DNA from: Deltaproteobacteria bacterium | GTDB lineage: Bacteria > Myxococcota_A > Polyangia > Polyangiales > Polyangiaceae | Direction: 5' to 3' | Length of the DNA stretch: 64,000 bases | NCBI GenBank assembly: GCA_016218915.1 | Contig: JACRCQ010000042.1 | Span: 1 to 64,000 of the forward strand | In this document: positions 50,514 to 58,346 of the stretch, piece by piece | Layout of the letters: every line of letters starts with the position of its first letter | How positions within the stretch are numbered: position 1 is the stretch's first letter | Program-made: the position numbers and the translations under genes | Notes under the pieces: generated by a model | What the model saw: only the letters and a program-made list of their open reading frames with translations | Told to the model about the DNA's origin: nothing | Database searches by the model: none

Positions 50514-51185
50514 CTACTCACAGAATCCGGAACACGTCGTGGGGCACTCGTCAGGTCCAGCGCAACCCTCCTGGGTCGGGAAGCAAAGCGTGTTCAGCTT
50601 GCATTGCCCTCCGTCGCAGTCAGAGTCCGCAGCGCACAGACTCCAGCATTTGCCGCACGCACATACCTCGGTCGAGGTCCACGTGGGGTGGCAGTTTCCC
50701 CCGTCGACAGGCGTTGACCCCGCCCCCAAGCACGCGGGAGCAGCGCACATGGCCTTGCCTTGAGCGGCCAAGGCGCAGTGCCACTGCAGGCCGCGGCACA
50801 CGCAAACGTAGGCGTTTCCCGGCCCTCCCCCATTGAAGCACGGCGGGCACCATCCAGCCATGAGGCCAGACTGGCAAGCTGCGCCTTCATCGGTGCAGGC
50901 CCCGGACGGCAGCGCCTGGTCCAAAGGGCCGATTGCGCTCCCGGCTTGCGCTTGGACGACCGTGCAGTTGAGCGGGCAAGCGGGCCACTCCAGGGCCGCG
51001 TCGGCCAGGTACGGGAAGACGCGGTAGCCGCTGTCCGGGTAGTCCACGCACTGGGATCCACCTGAGTAGGGGTGCAGCGCTGACGATCCCGAGTCCGGCT
51101 GGGGCTGCGAGTCCGAGCTTGTACAACCCGAGAGCGCAAGCAGCGCAGCGCATGCGAGGCTGCTGATCGGACTTTTAGATAGCAT
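50514..51185 (-). CDS. Cys-rich lipoprotein (about 20 Cys)
   Basis: 223 aa, ATG start, leader MLSKSPISSLACAALLALSGC gives lipobox LSGC (Cys21). The mature protein has Cys clusters spaced like knottin or EGF-like modules: DEGAACQSGLMAGWCPPC, VCVCRGLQWHC, CACGKCWSLCAADSDC, ECPTTCSGFC. The C-terminal section resembles Dickkopf-like Cys-rich repeats annotated in myxobacterial secreted proteins. It is likely extracellular and heavily disulphide bonded. Confidence 0.72.
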   Translation of the reverse strand: MLSKSPISSLACAALLALSGCTSSDSQPQPDSGSSALHPYSGGSQCVDYPDSGYRVFPYLADAALEWPACPLNCTVVQAQAGSAIGPLDQALPSGACTDEGAACQSGLMAGWCPPCFNGGGPGNAYVCVCRGLQWHCALAAQGKAMCAAPACLGAGSTPVDGGNCHPTWTSTEVCACGKCWSLCAADSDCDGGQCKLNTLCFPTQEGCAGPDECPTTCSGFCE

Positions 51186-51412
51186 TATTCGGTTATCCTA
51201 CAACGACTCTGCTGGGGGATCCAAGCTGTTACGACGTCGCAACACCTTGCCCCCGGAAGTTCGGATGCAAACTCGGGGACTTGCCCACTCGCCCCCCGGA
51301 AGCATGCAGTCTCGGCGCAGTGTGCTGCGCGTGTCCGCTTATACGTGTTGCGACTACAGCGCACTTCCCGATGGATTCATACCCTCGAGGAAGCTAAGAC
51401 CCACCGCGTTCG

Positions 51413-51787
51413 TCACCGGGCCCGCATGCGCTGAGCTGCGGCCGCGATGACAAGAATCACCGCGGCGACTGCCGTGGTCTCCCAGGTCTGAATCAGGAGT
51501 TGCTCGCGTGCCTCTTCCACGCGGATCATCTCACCCACGCCTGCAAGAGTGGAACCGATCGACCCGCCCTGCTCTGGCCCTGCGATCCTGTATTTTTCCG
51601 AGTAGGTCGGCAGCCCGGCCAGGCCCACGAGCCACCACAGCGCGCAGATCAAGGCCAGTGGGATGCCGTACAGCACGGCCCACAGGACTCGTCGCGGGCT
51701 GGGGGCAAGCAGAGCGTACGATAGCGCGCTGGTCGCCGAGCCGAGGATGCCTCCACCGATGAAGGTCACGAGCGCAATACGGAGCAT
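51413..51787 (-). CDS. Small integral membrane protein
   Basis: 124 aa, ATG start. Three hydrophobic segments: LRIALVTFIGGGILGSATSA (2-28), LWAVLYGIPLALICALWWLV (35-57) and TAVAAVILVIAAAAQ (104-119). A soluble stretch (GLPTYSEKYRIAGPEQ) sits between. No recognised family. It stands alone with about 115-230 bp of empty DNA on each side. Confidence 0.6.
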   Translation of the reverse strand: MLRIALVTFIGGGILGSATSALSYALLAPSPRRVLWAVLYGIPLALICALWWLVGLAGLPTYSEKYRIAGPEQGGSIGSTLAGVGEMIRVEEAREQLLIQTWETTAVAAVILVIAAAAQRMRAR

Positions 51788-51902
51788 GGACCCAAGGTAG
51801 CTCGATCTGAACGCCGTCAGGGCTCTGAAGCTCCTGCCCAGGACGCGCGCGAGTCAGTCGATCGGCTCACATCGGCTGTCCTTTGCGCGCCCGTGTACCT
51901 GG

Positions 51903-52397
51903 TCATTCGGTGGAGACGACGTCGTCGCCGGTATTGGGCGCGCGGTCAGGGCCCGGAGACCGCACTTGCAGTCGGCCGCCCTGGCACTGGATCAGGAACT
52001 GCGATCCCCAGGGATCCCGCGTAGCCCGCTCGTTGACGAGTTGACGGTCCCGCACGAGGTCTTGCAGGGTCGGGCAGCGGTCCGGATGATCCATCAGCCA
52101 CAGGGTGGCAGCCGACCCGATGGCGCGCGCCTGCACCGCTGCCCCGGCGATCCGGGCCTGCTGCAGGCCTTGTTCGATCCGCGCGGGCGCACTGGGCTCG
52201 GCTGCGGGCAGGTTTGACGGAGCCGGGGTCACGGCGCTGTCGCGGTCCTGCTGTTGGTGCACGACTGCGGCGGCTGAGGTGACCGGGGCGGCTGATGTGA
52301 CTGGGGCCGCTGAGGTGACTGGGGCGGCTGGGGCGACTGCGGGCTCGGCAGGAGCGGCGCACGCCCCGAGCACAAGGAGGGCAAGATGAACGCGCAT
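51903..52397 (-). CDS. Lipoprotein with GspG-like C-terminal motif
   Basis: 164 aa, ATG start, very short leader ending LLVLGACAAP (lipobox GAC13). Residues 20-45 repeat AAPVTS four times. The rest (70-164) contains ARIAGAAVQARAIGSAATLW, then CPTLQDLVRDRQLVNERATR, DPWGSQFLIQCQGGRLQVRS and PGPDRAPNTGDD: the DPWG...G.D....G.DD arrangement of type II secretion major pseudopilins (GspG), whose C-terminal loop binds calcium. The N-terminal pilin helix is missing and replaced by a lipid anchor, so it is not a functional pilin in the usual sense. Confidence 0.7.
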   Translation of the reverse strand: MRVHLALLVLGACAAPAEPAVAPAAPVTSAAPVTSAAPVTSAAAVVHQQQDRDSAVTPAPSNLPAAEPSAPARIEQGLQQARIAGAAVQARAIGSAATLWLMDHPDRCPTLQDLVRDRQLVNERATRDPWGSQFLIQCQGGRLQVRSPGPDRAPNTGDDVVSTE

Positions 52398-52657
52398 GCG
52401 GAGGTTGTACCACGGTGCAGTTCCGCGAGTGCGGCGTGGGTGGTGGTGTGGCGGGGGCTGTGGCCCGGACGCGCAGGCAGTAGCCGCAGATCATCCCAGA
52501 TCTCCGCGGAGGCCGGCGCATCGGGGCGTCAGGTCCAATTGCATCGCGTCAGGTTCAAAGGGGAATGCCTGGCCGTTCGGCTGGAGTATTGGGCCCGAGA
52601 AGCGCATCATCGCACGTGGTGACTCGACAGCGCGTAACGTTGATCAGAGGATCAGAC

Positions 52658-52942
52658 ATGGTCGACCAACCCTGCACGAGCTGTGGCGCGATCGACTCCA
52701 CGGTCGCCATTCGTTCGCCTGACCATCTTCGCGATGTCCTGGATGCGGTGAAGGGATGCCTGCGATCAGGAGCAATCACTGAGATGCGCAAGGGTACCGT
52801 TTCGGTTCTTGAGATCGAGCCCGACGGCCCGCGGCCGGACTTCATCGCTTCTGACTTCCAGTGCTGCAGGTGCGGGAGGAGGTACGAGCTTCGGGTTGAG
52901 ACTTTTCATGGCGCCGGAGGCACCTGGAAGCCATCCAGGTAG
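52658..52942 (+). CDS. Small zinc-ribbon protein
   Basis: 94 aa. ATG at 52658 follows AGAGG at about 9 bases. Residues 6-9 (CTSC) and 69-72 (CCRC) form a split four-Cys zinc ribbon around a short alpha/beta core (LRDVLDAVKGCLRSGAITEM, GTVSVLEIEPDGPRPDF). Cytoplasmic. I do not recognise a named family. It is isolated from its neighbours. Confidence 0.6.
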   Translation: MVDQPCTSCGAIDSTVAIRSPDHLRDVLDAVKGCLRSGAITEMRKGTVSVLEIEPDGPRPDFIASDFQCCRCGRRYELRVETFHGAGGTWKPSR

Positions 52943-53253
52943 ATGGCTCCGCTGGTCCGCTCGCCGCACCGCATGCTCTCGACGGCGCTGGACAGCAACG
53001 CGCGCAGGCAACCGTGCGCAGCAGCGCCGTGAGGCACTCGGCCTACGGCGGAGCGCATGCGTTGTCGACGGCCGGTTGCTCCCCACAGACTCAGCGGTGA
53101 GCCGGCGGCGCGTCGCACTTTCCACAATCGAAGGTGCGGAAGGCAGACCCAGACTGGGTGGGGTTTTCTCAAAGCGCTCGATGTACCCGACGGCCTTAGA
53201 TCGAGGTCGATGATACTCTGGATTACCATGCAGAGCAGACAGCTGGGGCCCGG
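52943..53253. other. Intergenic gap, nothing recognised
   Basis: 311 bp between convergent genes. A short open stretch follows directly on the + strand (about 30 codons from 52939) and Arg-rich frames occur on the minus strand, but none has a start signal, domain or composition that supports a gene. No clear terminator hairpin was found. Confidence 0.45.
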
Positions 53254-54477
53254 TCACCTCCGCGCTGGCATGACCAGCCCGGCGGCATCGTAGACCCGAG
53301 CGATGAAGGTAGGTACTACTGCGTTGACGTCGCTGTTGGGCGCTGGCATCGACGCCTCCAACACGATCTCGTCCCTGTAGATGTCGCCCATGAACTCCCC
53401 TTCGGGGTACAGATTCGCCGGCACGGCGAGCCGATGGCCCTCTACGCCAGAGACTCCCAATACCACGCGAAACGGTGCTCGCAGTTCGAGCAACTGGGCG
53501 GCCTGCAGGTAGTTGGAAAGTGTGTCCTGCAAGTCTCGCTCGAGCGCTACCGTGGGGATGTAGGGAGAGCCCCGCTCGCTGTGGTACTCCGCGGAAACGC
53601 CGTAAGTATCGATCCCCCAGATCTCTCCGGAAATGAACAGTTGTGTCAACGAACGGATGAACTTCTCGTCGCGGTCGAATGCGTATACCACCGCCCCGTG
53701 GATATTCCTCGACGAGTTCCACCCCTGGAGGCCTCTCGGGTGTGCGGGTCGAATGTGATTGCGCGCGATCTCGAGCAGTCTGACCTCCGACATGGGCGCC
53801 ATCGGGGCGCTCGGGATAACCCGAACGAAGGATCGGGCGCTTCTCGGAAGTCTGAGTTCCGTCGGGACGGCTCGATGTTCGCGGTCGATCGTCACAACCT
53901 CGTCAGGTGCGAAAAATGAGGCCGCCCCGTCGCGAGGTGCCGTGGGCTCCCAAAGACTCGATGCCTTGGCGTTCTCCTTCAAGATTGGCCTCAGCGCCGA
54001 AGTCAATCTGGAAGCGAGGTCCTTACGCGCGTTCTGGCGTTCCGTGTCGGGCGCATCATCGTCAATGTTGTATACGATCGGAAACCTTCGATGCGACAAG
54101 TCGAACGGCAGATCTCTGGCGTCACCGTGCGCCTTGTTGAAGACAGCGACGATCCGCGAGTGCCCGCTCGCCTTCATCGCGTACCCGTACTCGATCAGCA
54201 CGTTCGGGTTCGGCACGCCACCCCCACCCGCACGGTGGGCGACGAACGTGAGGTCGGCAACGAACACGTCGCATGCTTCGATCTTCTGCAGGATGGTCTC
54301 GGCAATTGGAGGTGATCCCGGCACGCCCTGGGTGTCCTGGTCCACCCGAACCGCCTCCTCAACTGAGGCATCGCCGCTGCATGCTGCGGCGGCTTCGTCG
54401 AGGGCCTTCCGGATCAGGTTCTTGTTCATTCTTCCAGCAAGATCGCTCTGCCACGAGTAGAAGATCGTTCGCGCCAT
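53254..54477 (-). CDS. TIR-like nucleotide-binding candidate defence effector
   Basis: 407 aa, ATG start. The N-terminal 150 residues show IFYSWQSDLAGRMNKNLIRK, then RVDQDTQGVPGSPPIAETIL, DVFVADLTFV and PNPNVLIEYGYAMKASG. This order (FYSwqsD; DxDT.G.pGSp.I...I..KI...D.FvaDlT; pNpNVliE.GYA) belongs to a TIR-like family in which the Glu of NVLIExGYA (Glu96) occupies the catalytic NAD-cleaving position of TIR domains. The C-terminal 230 residues are a separate alpha/beta region without known motif, possibly a sensor. TIR proteins act in anti-phage systems such as Thoeris and CBASS; no partner gene is adjacent, so a solo role is inferred weakly. Confidence 0.65.
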   Translation of the reverse strand: MARTIFYSWQSDLAGRMNKNLIRKALDEAAAACSGDASVEEAVRVDQDTQGVPGSPPIAETILQKIEACDVFVADLTFVAHRAGGGGVPNPNVLIEYGYAMKASGHSRIVAVFNKAHGDARDLPFDLSHRRFPIVYNIDDDAPDTERQNARKDLASRLTSALRPILKENAKASSLWEPTAPRDGAASFFAPDEVVTIDREHRAVPTELRLPRSARSFVRVIPSAPMAPMSEVRLLEIARNHIRPAHPRGLQGWNSSRNIHGAVVYAFDRDEKFIRSLTQLFISGEIWGIDTYGVSAEYHSERGSPYIPTVALERDLQDTLSNYLQAAQLLELRAPFRVVLGVSGVEGHRLAVPANLYPEGEFMGDIYRDEIVLEASMPAPNSDVNAVVPTFIARVYDAAGLVMPARR

Positions 54478-54577
54478 GACTCGGTTGTGCCGGATGCCCC
54501 ATCAAAGGGCAAGCCCCCCGTCGCTTCCGCTCGGACTCATCGCTACACCGATCGCGCCCAAGCAGGCGCATTCCACC

Positions 54578-54868
54578 TCAGGGCGAGCTCTGGCGACTCG
54601 ACCCGGTTCGCAGCAGCTCCGCTTTCCAGTCCGCCGCCCAACGCTGGTCGCTAGCCAGCGGGTCCAAGAACAGATCGACGAACTGCTCGACTGTCCACCC
54701 GCGGCTGTGACCTGTCCGCAGTAGATCGGGCAGGTTGTGCAGGGCATCGGCGATCTGCGCACAGCGAGTCGCGTCACCTGCCCAGCCAGCCAGCCTGATC
54801 GCGATGAGGCCCTGATAGAGCACGCCAAGGCAAGCGTCGAATTGCTCTTCCTCGATGGTCCTGTTCAT
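54578..54868 (-). CDS. Small helical protein, function unknown
   Basis: 96 aa from ATG at 54868 (an upstream extension is low-complexity and rejected). Residues 1-70 are helical: EEEQFDACLGVLYQGLIAIR, LAGWAGDATRCAQIADALHN, LPDLLRTGHSRGWTVEQFVD. The DALHNLP(D/E)LL pattern is widespread in small proteins that sit near polymorphic-toxin immunity genes. It starts 17 bp from the divergent gene at 54886, so both share a control region. Confidence 0.62.
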   Translation of the reverse strand: MNRTIEEEQFDACLGVLYQGLIAIRLAGWAGDATRCAQIADALHNLPDLLRTGHSRGWTVEQFVDLFLDPLASDQRWAADWKAELLRTGSSRQSSP

Positions 54869-54885
54869 TCGATGACCCCAGCTCG

Positions 54886-55488
54886 ATGACCGTAGTACAC
54901 GAAGCATCGTGGAAGGCCAACCGGCGTTTCCACAACCAGCCGCCGGTGGTAGAACACTGGACCGTGCACACAATCGACTTCCGTCACGCCCTGGAAGCAC
55001 CTTGGACCACCATGGCTCCGGTGATCGTCGGCCAGGTGCGACAGGGCGTTGGAGATCCATCCACCTATGTCACGGTGCAGAAGGATGCCTCGCCCTTCCT
55101 GCGCGTCGATATCTACGAGTCGGAGCCCGCCGCCCACGCCTTCCAGGAAGCGCTTGCATGGGCAGACTTCATCGTCGTCGGGTTCGGCGCTCAGGTCCAT
55201 CTCGTTTCATCGGCTGCGCGCACACCGTCGACGTTTGCCCTGGATGGCTACTTCGGTCATCTCTACGCGCTGGACGACTGCTTGCTCGTCGCTGACGCCG
55301 AGCGACTTCGATGCATCGACAAGAGCGGCTCCCTCCTTTGGGCCAGCGTCGCTCTCGGCATCGACGGCGTGGTCGTACACTCCATCCGAGAGGGAATTGT
55401 CGAGGGTGAAGGCGACTGGGATCCGCCCGGCGGATGGCGGCCATTTCGACTGCAGTTGGCCTCGGGTCGGGTGCTACCCCACGGATAG
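54886..55488 (+). CDS. Hypothetical cytoplasmic beta-rich protein
   Basis: 200 aa. The core ALDGYFGHLYALDDCLLVAD, then AERLRCIDKSGSLLWASVAL, GIDGVVVHSIREGIVEGEGD and WDPPGGWRPFRLQLASG form a propeller-blade-like domain that I have seen as a recurrent hypothetical in myxobacteria, often in immunity-type neighbourhoods. No signal peptide or enzyme motif. Divergent from the 96-aa protein with overlapping upstream regions. Confidence 0.68.
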   Translation: MTVVHEASWKANRRFHNQPPVVEHWTVHTIDFRHALEAPWTTMAPVIVGQVRQGVGDPSTYVTVQKDASPFLRVDIYESEPAAHAFQEALAWADFIVVGFGAQVHLVSSAARTPSTFALDGYFGHLYALDDCLLVADAERLRCIDKSGSLLWASVALGIDGVVVHSIREGIVEGEGDWDPPGGWRPFRLQLASGRVLPHG

Positions 55489-55538
55489 GTCTGGGGATGG
55501 GAGCACCTGACGCGCGAGCTCGCCCGCGCAGCGCTCAA

Positions 55539-56342
55539 TCATTCTCCCTGCGGGCCTACGACACCAAAGCGCGCTCCCTGCGGGTCAGTGGCGACGATGA
55601 TCCACTCGCCCCCAGGCACCTCGTGCGGACCGCGAAGCACGCTGCCGCCGCCTGCGAGAATGGCCTTCTTCGCCGCTGCGATCGAGTCCACGCCGAAGTA
55701 GAAGAGCCAGGCAGCCTTTGGAGTCGGCTCAGGCTCCTGCATGATCGCCCCGAGACGTACGCCGTCGTGATCGATGAAGCAGTAGTCGCCCATGGCGCCC
55801 ATGGGCATGGCTTCCTTGAACTCGAACCCGAAGTGCGTGGAATAGAAAGCCTTGGCGCGGGCAAGGTCAGGGCTTGCGAGCTCGTTCCAACGCACGCGTT
55901 GCTTCGCTGCGACGTCGAACACGTCGCTGCGGGCCTCGCGCTTTCCGGGCGGTGGAACCGGAGCCATCACGTAGAACGGGGTTCCCATCGGGTCCGTGAC
56001 CATTGCGATCCGGCCCACTGGCAGGTCCATGGCAGGCATCATCGACTTGCCACCATCAGCTTCGATGGCCTTGATTGCGTCGTCGACGTTGGGGACGTGG
56101 AGATAGCCGAGCCAGGTCGGACGCGCCCCGTGAACGAGCTCTTCTTGCCGAAGCTGGAACACGCCGCCTGCGTTGCCGCCATCGCTGCGGCCGATCATTC
56201 GGTAGTCCATTCCGCCGGCCTGCGGGTCCGCATGATCGGAGATCTTCCAGCCGATGACCGCGCCGTAGAACTTGGCGGCTGCCGTCGAGTCGGTGGTCAT
56301 CAATTCGTACCAGATGAAGGAGCCGTGATTCGTCTTGTTCAC
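55539..56342 (-). CDS. VOC-family protein with two tandem glyoxalase-fold domains
   Basis: 267 aa from GTG at 56342 with AAGGA about 8 bases upstream. Both halves carry the vicinal-oxygen-chelate pattern: GSFIWYELMTTDSTAAAKFY ... GWK (1-40), AMVTDPMGTPFYV (112-125), and RVRWNELASPDLARAKAFYS (about 149), IVATDPQGARFGVVG (250-265). The close resemblance to the CFP30/27-kDa antigen hydroxylase type ('lactoylglutathione lyase-like') suggests a small-molecule enzyme or resistance protein. Metal ligands cannot be set securely, substrate unknown. Confidence 0.85.
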   Translation of the reverse strand: MNKTNHGSFIWYELMTTDSTAAAKFYGAVIGWKISDHADPQAGGMDYRMIGRSDGGNAGGVFQLRQEELVHGARPTWLGYLHVPNVDDAIKAIEADGGKSMMPAMDLPVGRIAMVTDPMGTPFYVMAPVPPPGKREARSDVFDVAAKQRVRWNELASPDLARAKAFYSTHFGFEFKEAMPMGAMGDYCFIDHDGVRLGAIMQEPEPTPKAAWLFYFGVDSIAAAKKAILAGGGSVLRGPHEVPGGEWIIVATDPQGARFGVVGPQGE

Positions 56343-56515
56343 CGTGATTTCCTTCCTGTTGGAGAGGAGCCAGGACTCATCGGAGCCACATGGCCAACCG
56401 GTCGTCGTGTGTCAAGCCGGGGCGATTCACTTCATCGGCTGCCCGGGCAGCGGCGAGCAATTCGGAACCGTGGCCGACAGCTGAGGCGGAGGCCGTCCTT
56501 CCACACGCCCCTTCG

Positions 56516-57349
56516 TCACGCTGTCGGATACAGGCGGAGGACCTCGTGCCCCTCTCGAAACGCATGCGCATCCGGATAGCGCGCAGCGAGGTCCAGCACG
56601 ACGAAGCGCTTGTTCCGTGGAGGCGCGCCAAACACAACTGCGCAGACCTGGTGCTCGCCCTCGACGAAGAACCCGGCCTCGTCGCGGTCGTGCCCATGAA
56701 CGACCACGCGCAGGTCCATTCCGGCACTTCGCCCGGCATGCTCCAGAACCTCGCGCGTCACCGCATCTGGCTGACCGTACGACCCAAGCAGACTCGACAA
56801 GAGCCACTGCCCATGACGATCGTTGTTGCGCGGATCGAGATCCAGGGAGTTCACGGCATGCACGTCGAACAGCGACGCGTCGGGCGATCCGTGGGCAAGC
56901 AGCACGCCGCAAGGAGCGATGGCGACCAGCGCAGCGCCTTCGAGCACGGCGACCAGGCGGGCCCGTTGATCAGCGGAGAGCGTCGATTCCAGGTGCTCGA
57001 CCTCGTCGTGGTGGAACTTGCTCGTGTGAACGCCGCCCACATGTCCATGGTCATGGTTGCCGAGCAGCAGGTGCACGTTGCCCGGCCACGCGGCCTGTAG
57101 CTTCCCCACGTGGTCGACGACAGCAAAGGATTCGTCGGGGAAGTCGTAGAGCTCAGGCTGTCTGGCTCGCGCAGCGCTGTCCGGGCCATGAACCAGGTCC
57201 CCGAGCAAGACCCAGTGCACGTTGCTGCTGGACGATCGCAAGCGCTCGAAGTGCGCCTCGAGCGCGAGGAGGTCCTGCATGTTGCCGTGCAGGTCAGCGC
57301 TGACCATCAACTGGCCGTGGTCTGGCAGGACTACGAGGCGCTGCTTCAT
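56516..57349 (-). CDS. Calcineurin-like metallophosphoesterase
   Basis: 277 aa, ATG start. The five metallophosphoesterase motifs are present in order: D-x-H in SADLHGN (Asp19, His21), GD in LLGDLVHG (Asp51), GNHD (Asn98-His99-Asp100), a H in VLLAHGSPD and GHD in VVVHGHDRDE. This set binds two metals for phosphoester hydrolysis, as in PPP-type protein phosphatases and Ap4A hydrolases (LLGNHDH resembles the PPP GNHE). No signal peptide. The substrate may be a phosphoprotein or dinucleotide. Confidence 0.85.
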   Translation of the reverse strand: MKQRLVVLPDHGQLMVSADLHGNMQDLLALEAHFERLRSSSSNVHWVLLGDLVHGPDSAARARQPELYDFPDESFAVVDHVGKLQAAWPGNVHLLLGNHDHGHVGGVHTSKFHHDEVEHLESTLSADQRARLVAVLEGAALVAIAPCGVLLAHGSPDASLFDVHAVNSLDLDPRNNDRHGQWLLSSLLGSYGQPDAVTREVLEHAGRSAGMDLRVVVHGHDRDEAGFFVEGEHQVCAVVFGAPPRNKRFVVLDLAARYPDAHAFREGHEVLRLYPTA

Positions 57350-57399
57350 CGGGGTCTGTCTGGGGTGAGTGTATCTGGTCGGCGGGACGATGTAGACTG

Positions 57400-57667
57400 G
57401 GTGCCGATGACCGCGCCGTCGAGCTCCGGCTCACGTCCGAGGAGCACGCCCGTTTGAGATCACAATCCGTGATCTCAAAGGGACGAGGAGGCCAGCGGTA
57501 CCCGCATGCTGGCCACGAACGCTGAACTGGCGGCGAAGCTGGCGCGGCTCGAGAAGAAGTACGACGCGCAGTTCAAGGTCGTGTTCGACGCCATCCGGCA
57601 GCTGATGGCCCCGACGGTCCGCCCGAAGCGCCAGATCGGCTTCGTTCGTGCGCCTGACCGATCTTGA
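57400..57667 (+). pseudogene. ORF6N-domain (phage antirepressor-type) gene with internal deletion
   Basis: Two pieces of one known protein type are visible in different frames. Frame 1 reads ELRLTSEEHARLRSQSVISK then GRGGQRYP (57421-57504), the middle of an ORF6N domain. Frame 2, from ATG at 57506, reads LATNAELAAKLARLEKKYDA then QFKVVFDAIRQLM, the coiled-coil C-terminal end of the same family. The segment normally between them (AFTEQGVAML...) is gone and the frame is shifted. A 53-codon reading frame survives from 57506 but is unlikely to be functional. The upstream part of the gene is absent as well. Confidence 0.72.
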
Positions 57668-57838
57668 GGGACGTCCCACCGTCCGAGTGCATGCGACCGC
57701 GCATGCGCCTCGCAACCTGCTCTTTGGTGGGAACGAAAGCAGTCTTTTTCCCGCTCGTGAGCGGCGGCTGCGTCCAAAGCGTCGTCCAACATGGTTAGGT
57801 ATCGCTTGACATCTGATAGCCTTGTGTATATCTATCCA

Positions 57839-57868
57839 TTGACATTTTCGGCAGCGGGTCAAGGTATA
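57839..57868 (+). promoter_or_regulatory. Candidate sigma-70-like promoter of the mobile mystery operon
   Basis: TTGACA at 57839-57844 is followed by GGTATA at 57863-57868 (18-bp spacer), 11 bp before the ATG at 57879. The region from about 57805 to 57880 is markedly AT-rich for this genome. A second box-like TGTATATCTAT lies just upstream, perhaps part of a repressor operator. Confidence 0.4.
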
Positions 57869-57878
57869 GGTTTACACA

Positions 57879-58346
57879 ATGAGTCTACGGAATGTCGCAG
57901 CCAGGCAGTACCAAGCCATTGTGAACCGCGCCGCATCGGCGGGCACGGCTTCGAGCACCGCCTCCGAGGGCTGGATTGCGACAGCTCGCAAGGCGCTCGG
58001 CATGTCTGCTGCGGGTCTGGCGCGCCGCCTTGGAGTGACGCGCTCATCGGTATCGCAAGCGGAGCGAGCGGAGCTGTCGGGAGGCGTGACGATCAAGTAC
58101 ATGCAGCAAGCGGCCGAGGCGATGGGGTGCCGGTTCGTCTACATGATCGTGCCTGTGGAGGGTCGCATAGAGAGCGTGATCCAAGCCCAGGCTCGCAAGA
58201 AGGCGCAAGCGCTGGTTGCCAGAGCAGGCGACCACATGTCGATGGAGGCGCAAGCCTTGAGCGATGAGCAACTCAGGGAAGAAGTGGACAGGCTCGCGAC
58301 GGAGCTTGCGTTCGCCATGCCGGCTGACCTCTGGAATGACACGTGA
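57879..58346 (+). CDS. Mobile mystery protein A (HTH regulator/antitoxin-like)
   Basis: 155 aa. It opens MSLRNVAARQYQAIVNRAAS and has an Xre-like HTH at about 32-85: GWIATARKALGMSAAGLARR, LGVTRSSVSQAERAELSGGV, TIKYMQQAAEAMGCRFVYMI. This is the layout of the family named mobile mystery protein A, which is found in widely separated bacteria always next to protein B, here encoded immediately downstream with a 4-bp overlap. The C-terminal part is helical. Its AT-rich upstream region differs from the surroundings, consistent with recent transfer. It is probably the antitoxin and repressor of the pair. Confidence 0.82.
   Translation: MSLRNVAARQYQAIVNRAASAGTASSTASEGWIATARKALGMSAAGLARRLGVTRSSVSQAERAELSGGVTIKYMQQAAEAMGCRFVYMIVPVEGRIESVIQAQARKKAQALVARAGDHMSMEAQALSDEQLREEVDRLATELAFAMPADLWNDT

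Noticed and set aside
51186..51412. A small gene in the gap after the Cys-rich lipoprotein
   Set aside because: The only frames are short, with no start signal or domain; I see nothing in the gap.
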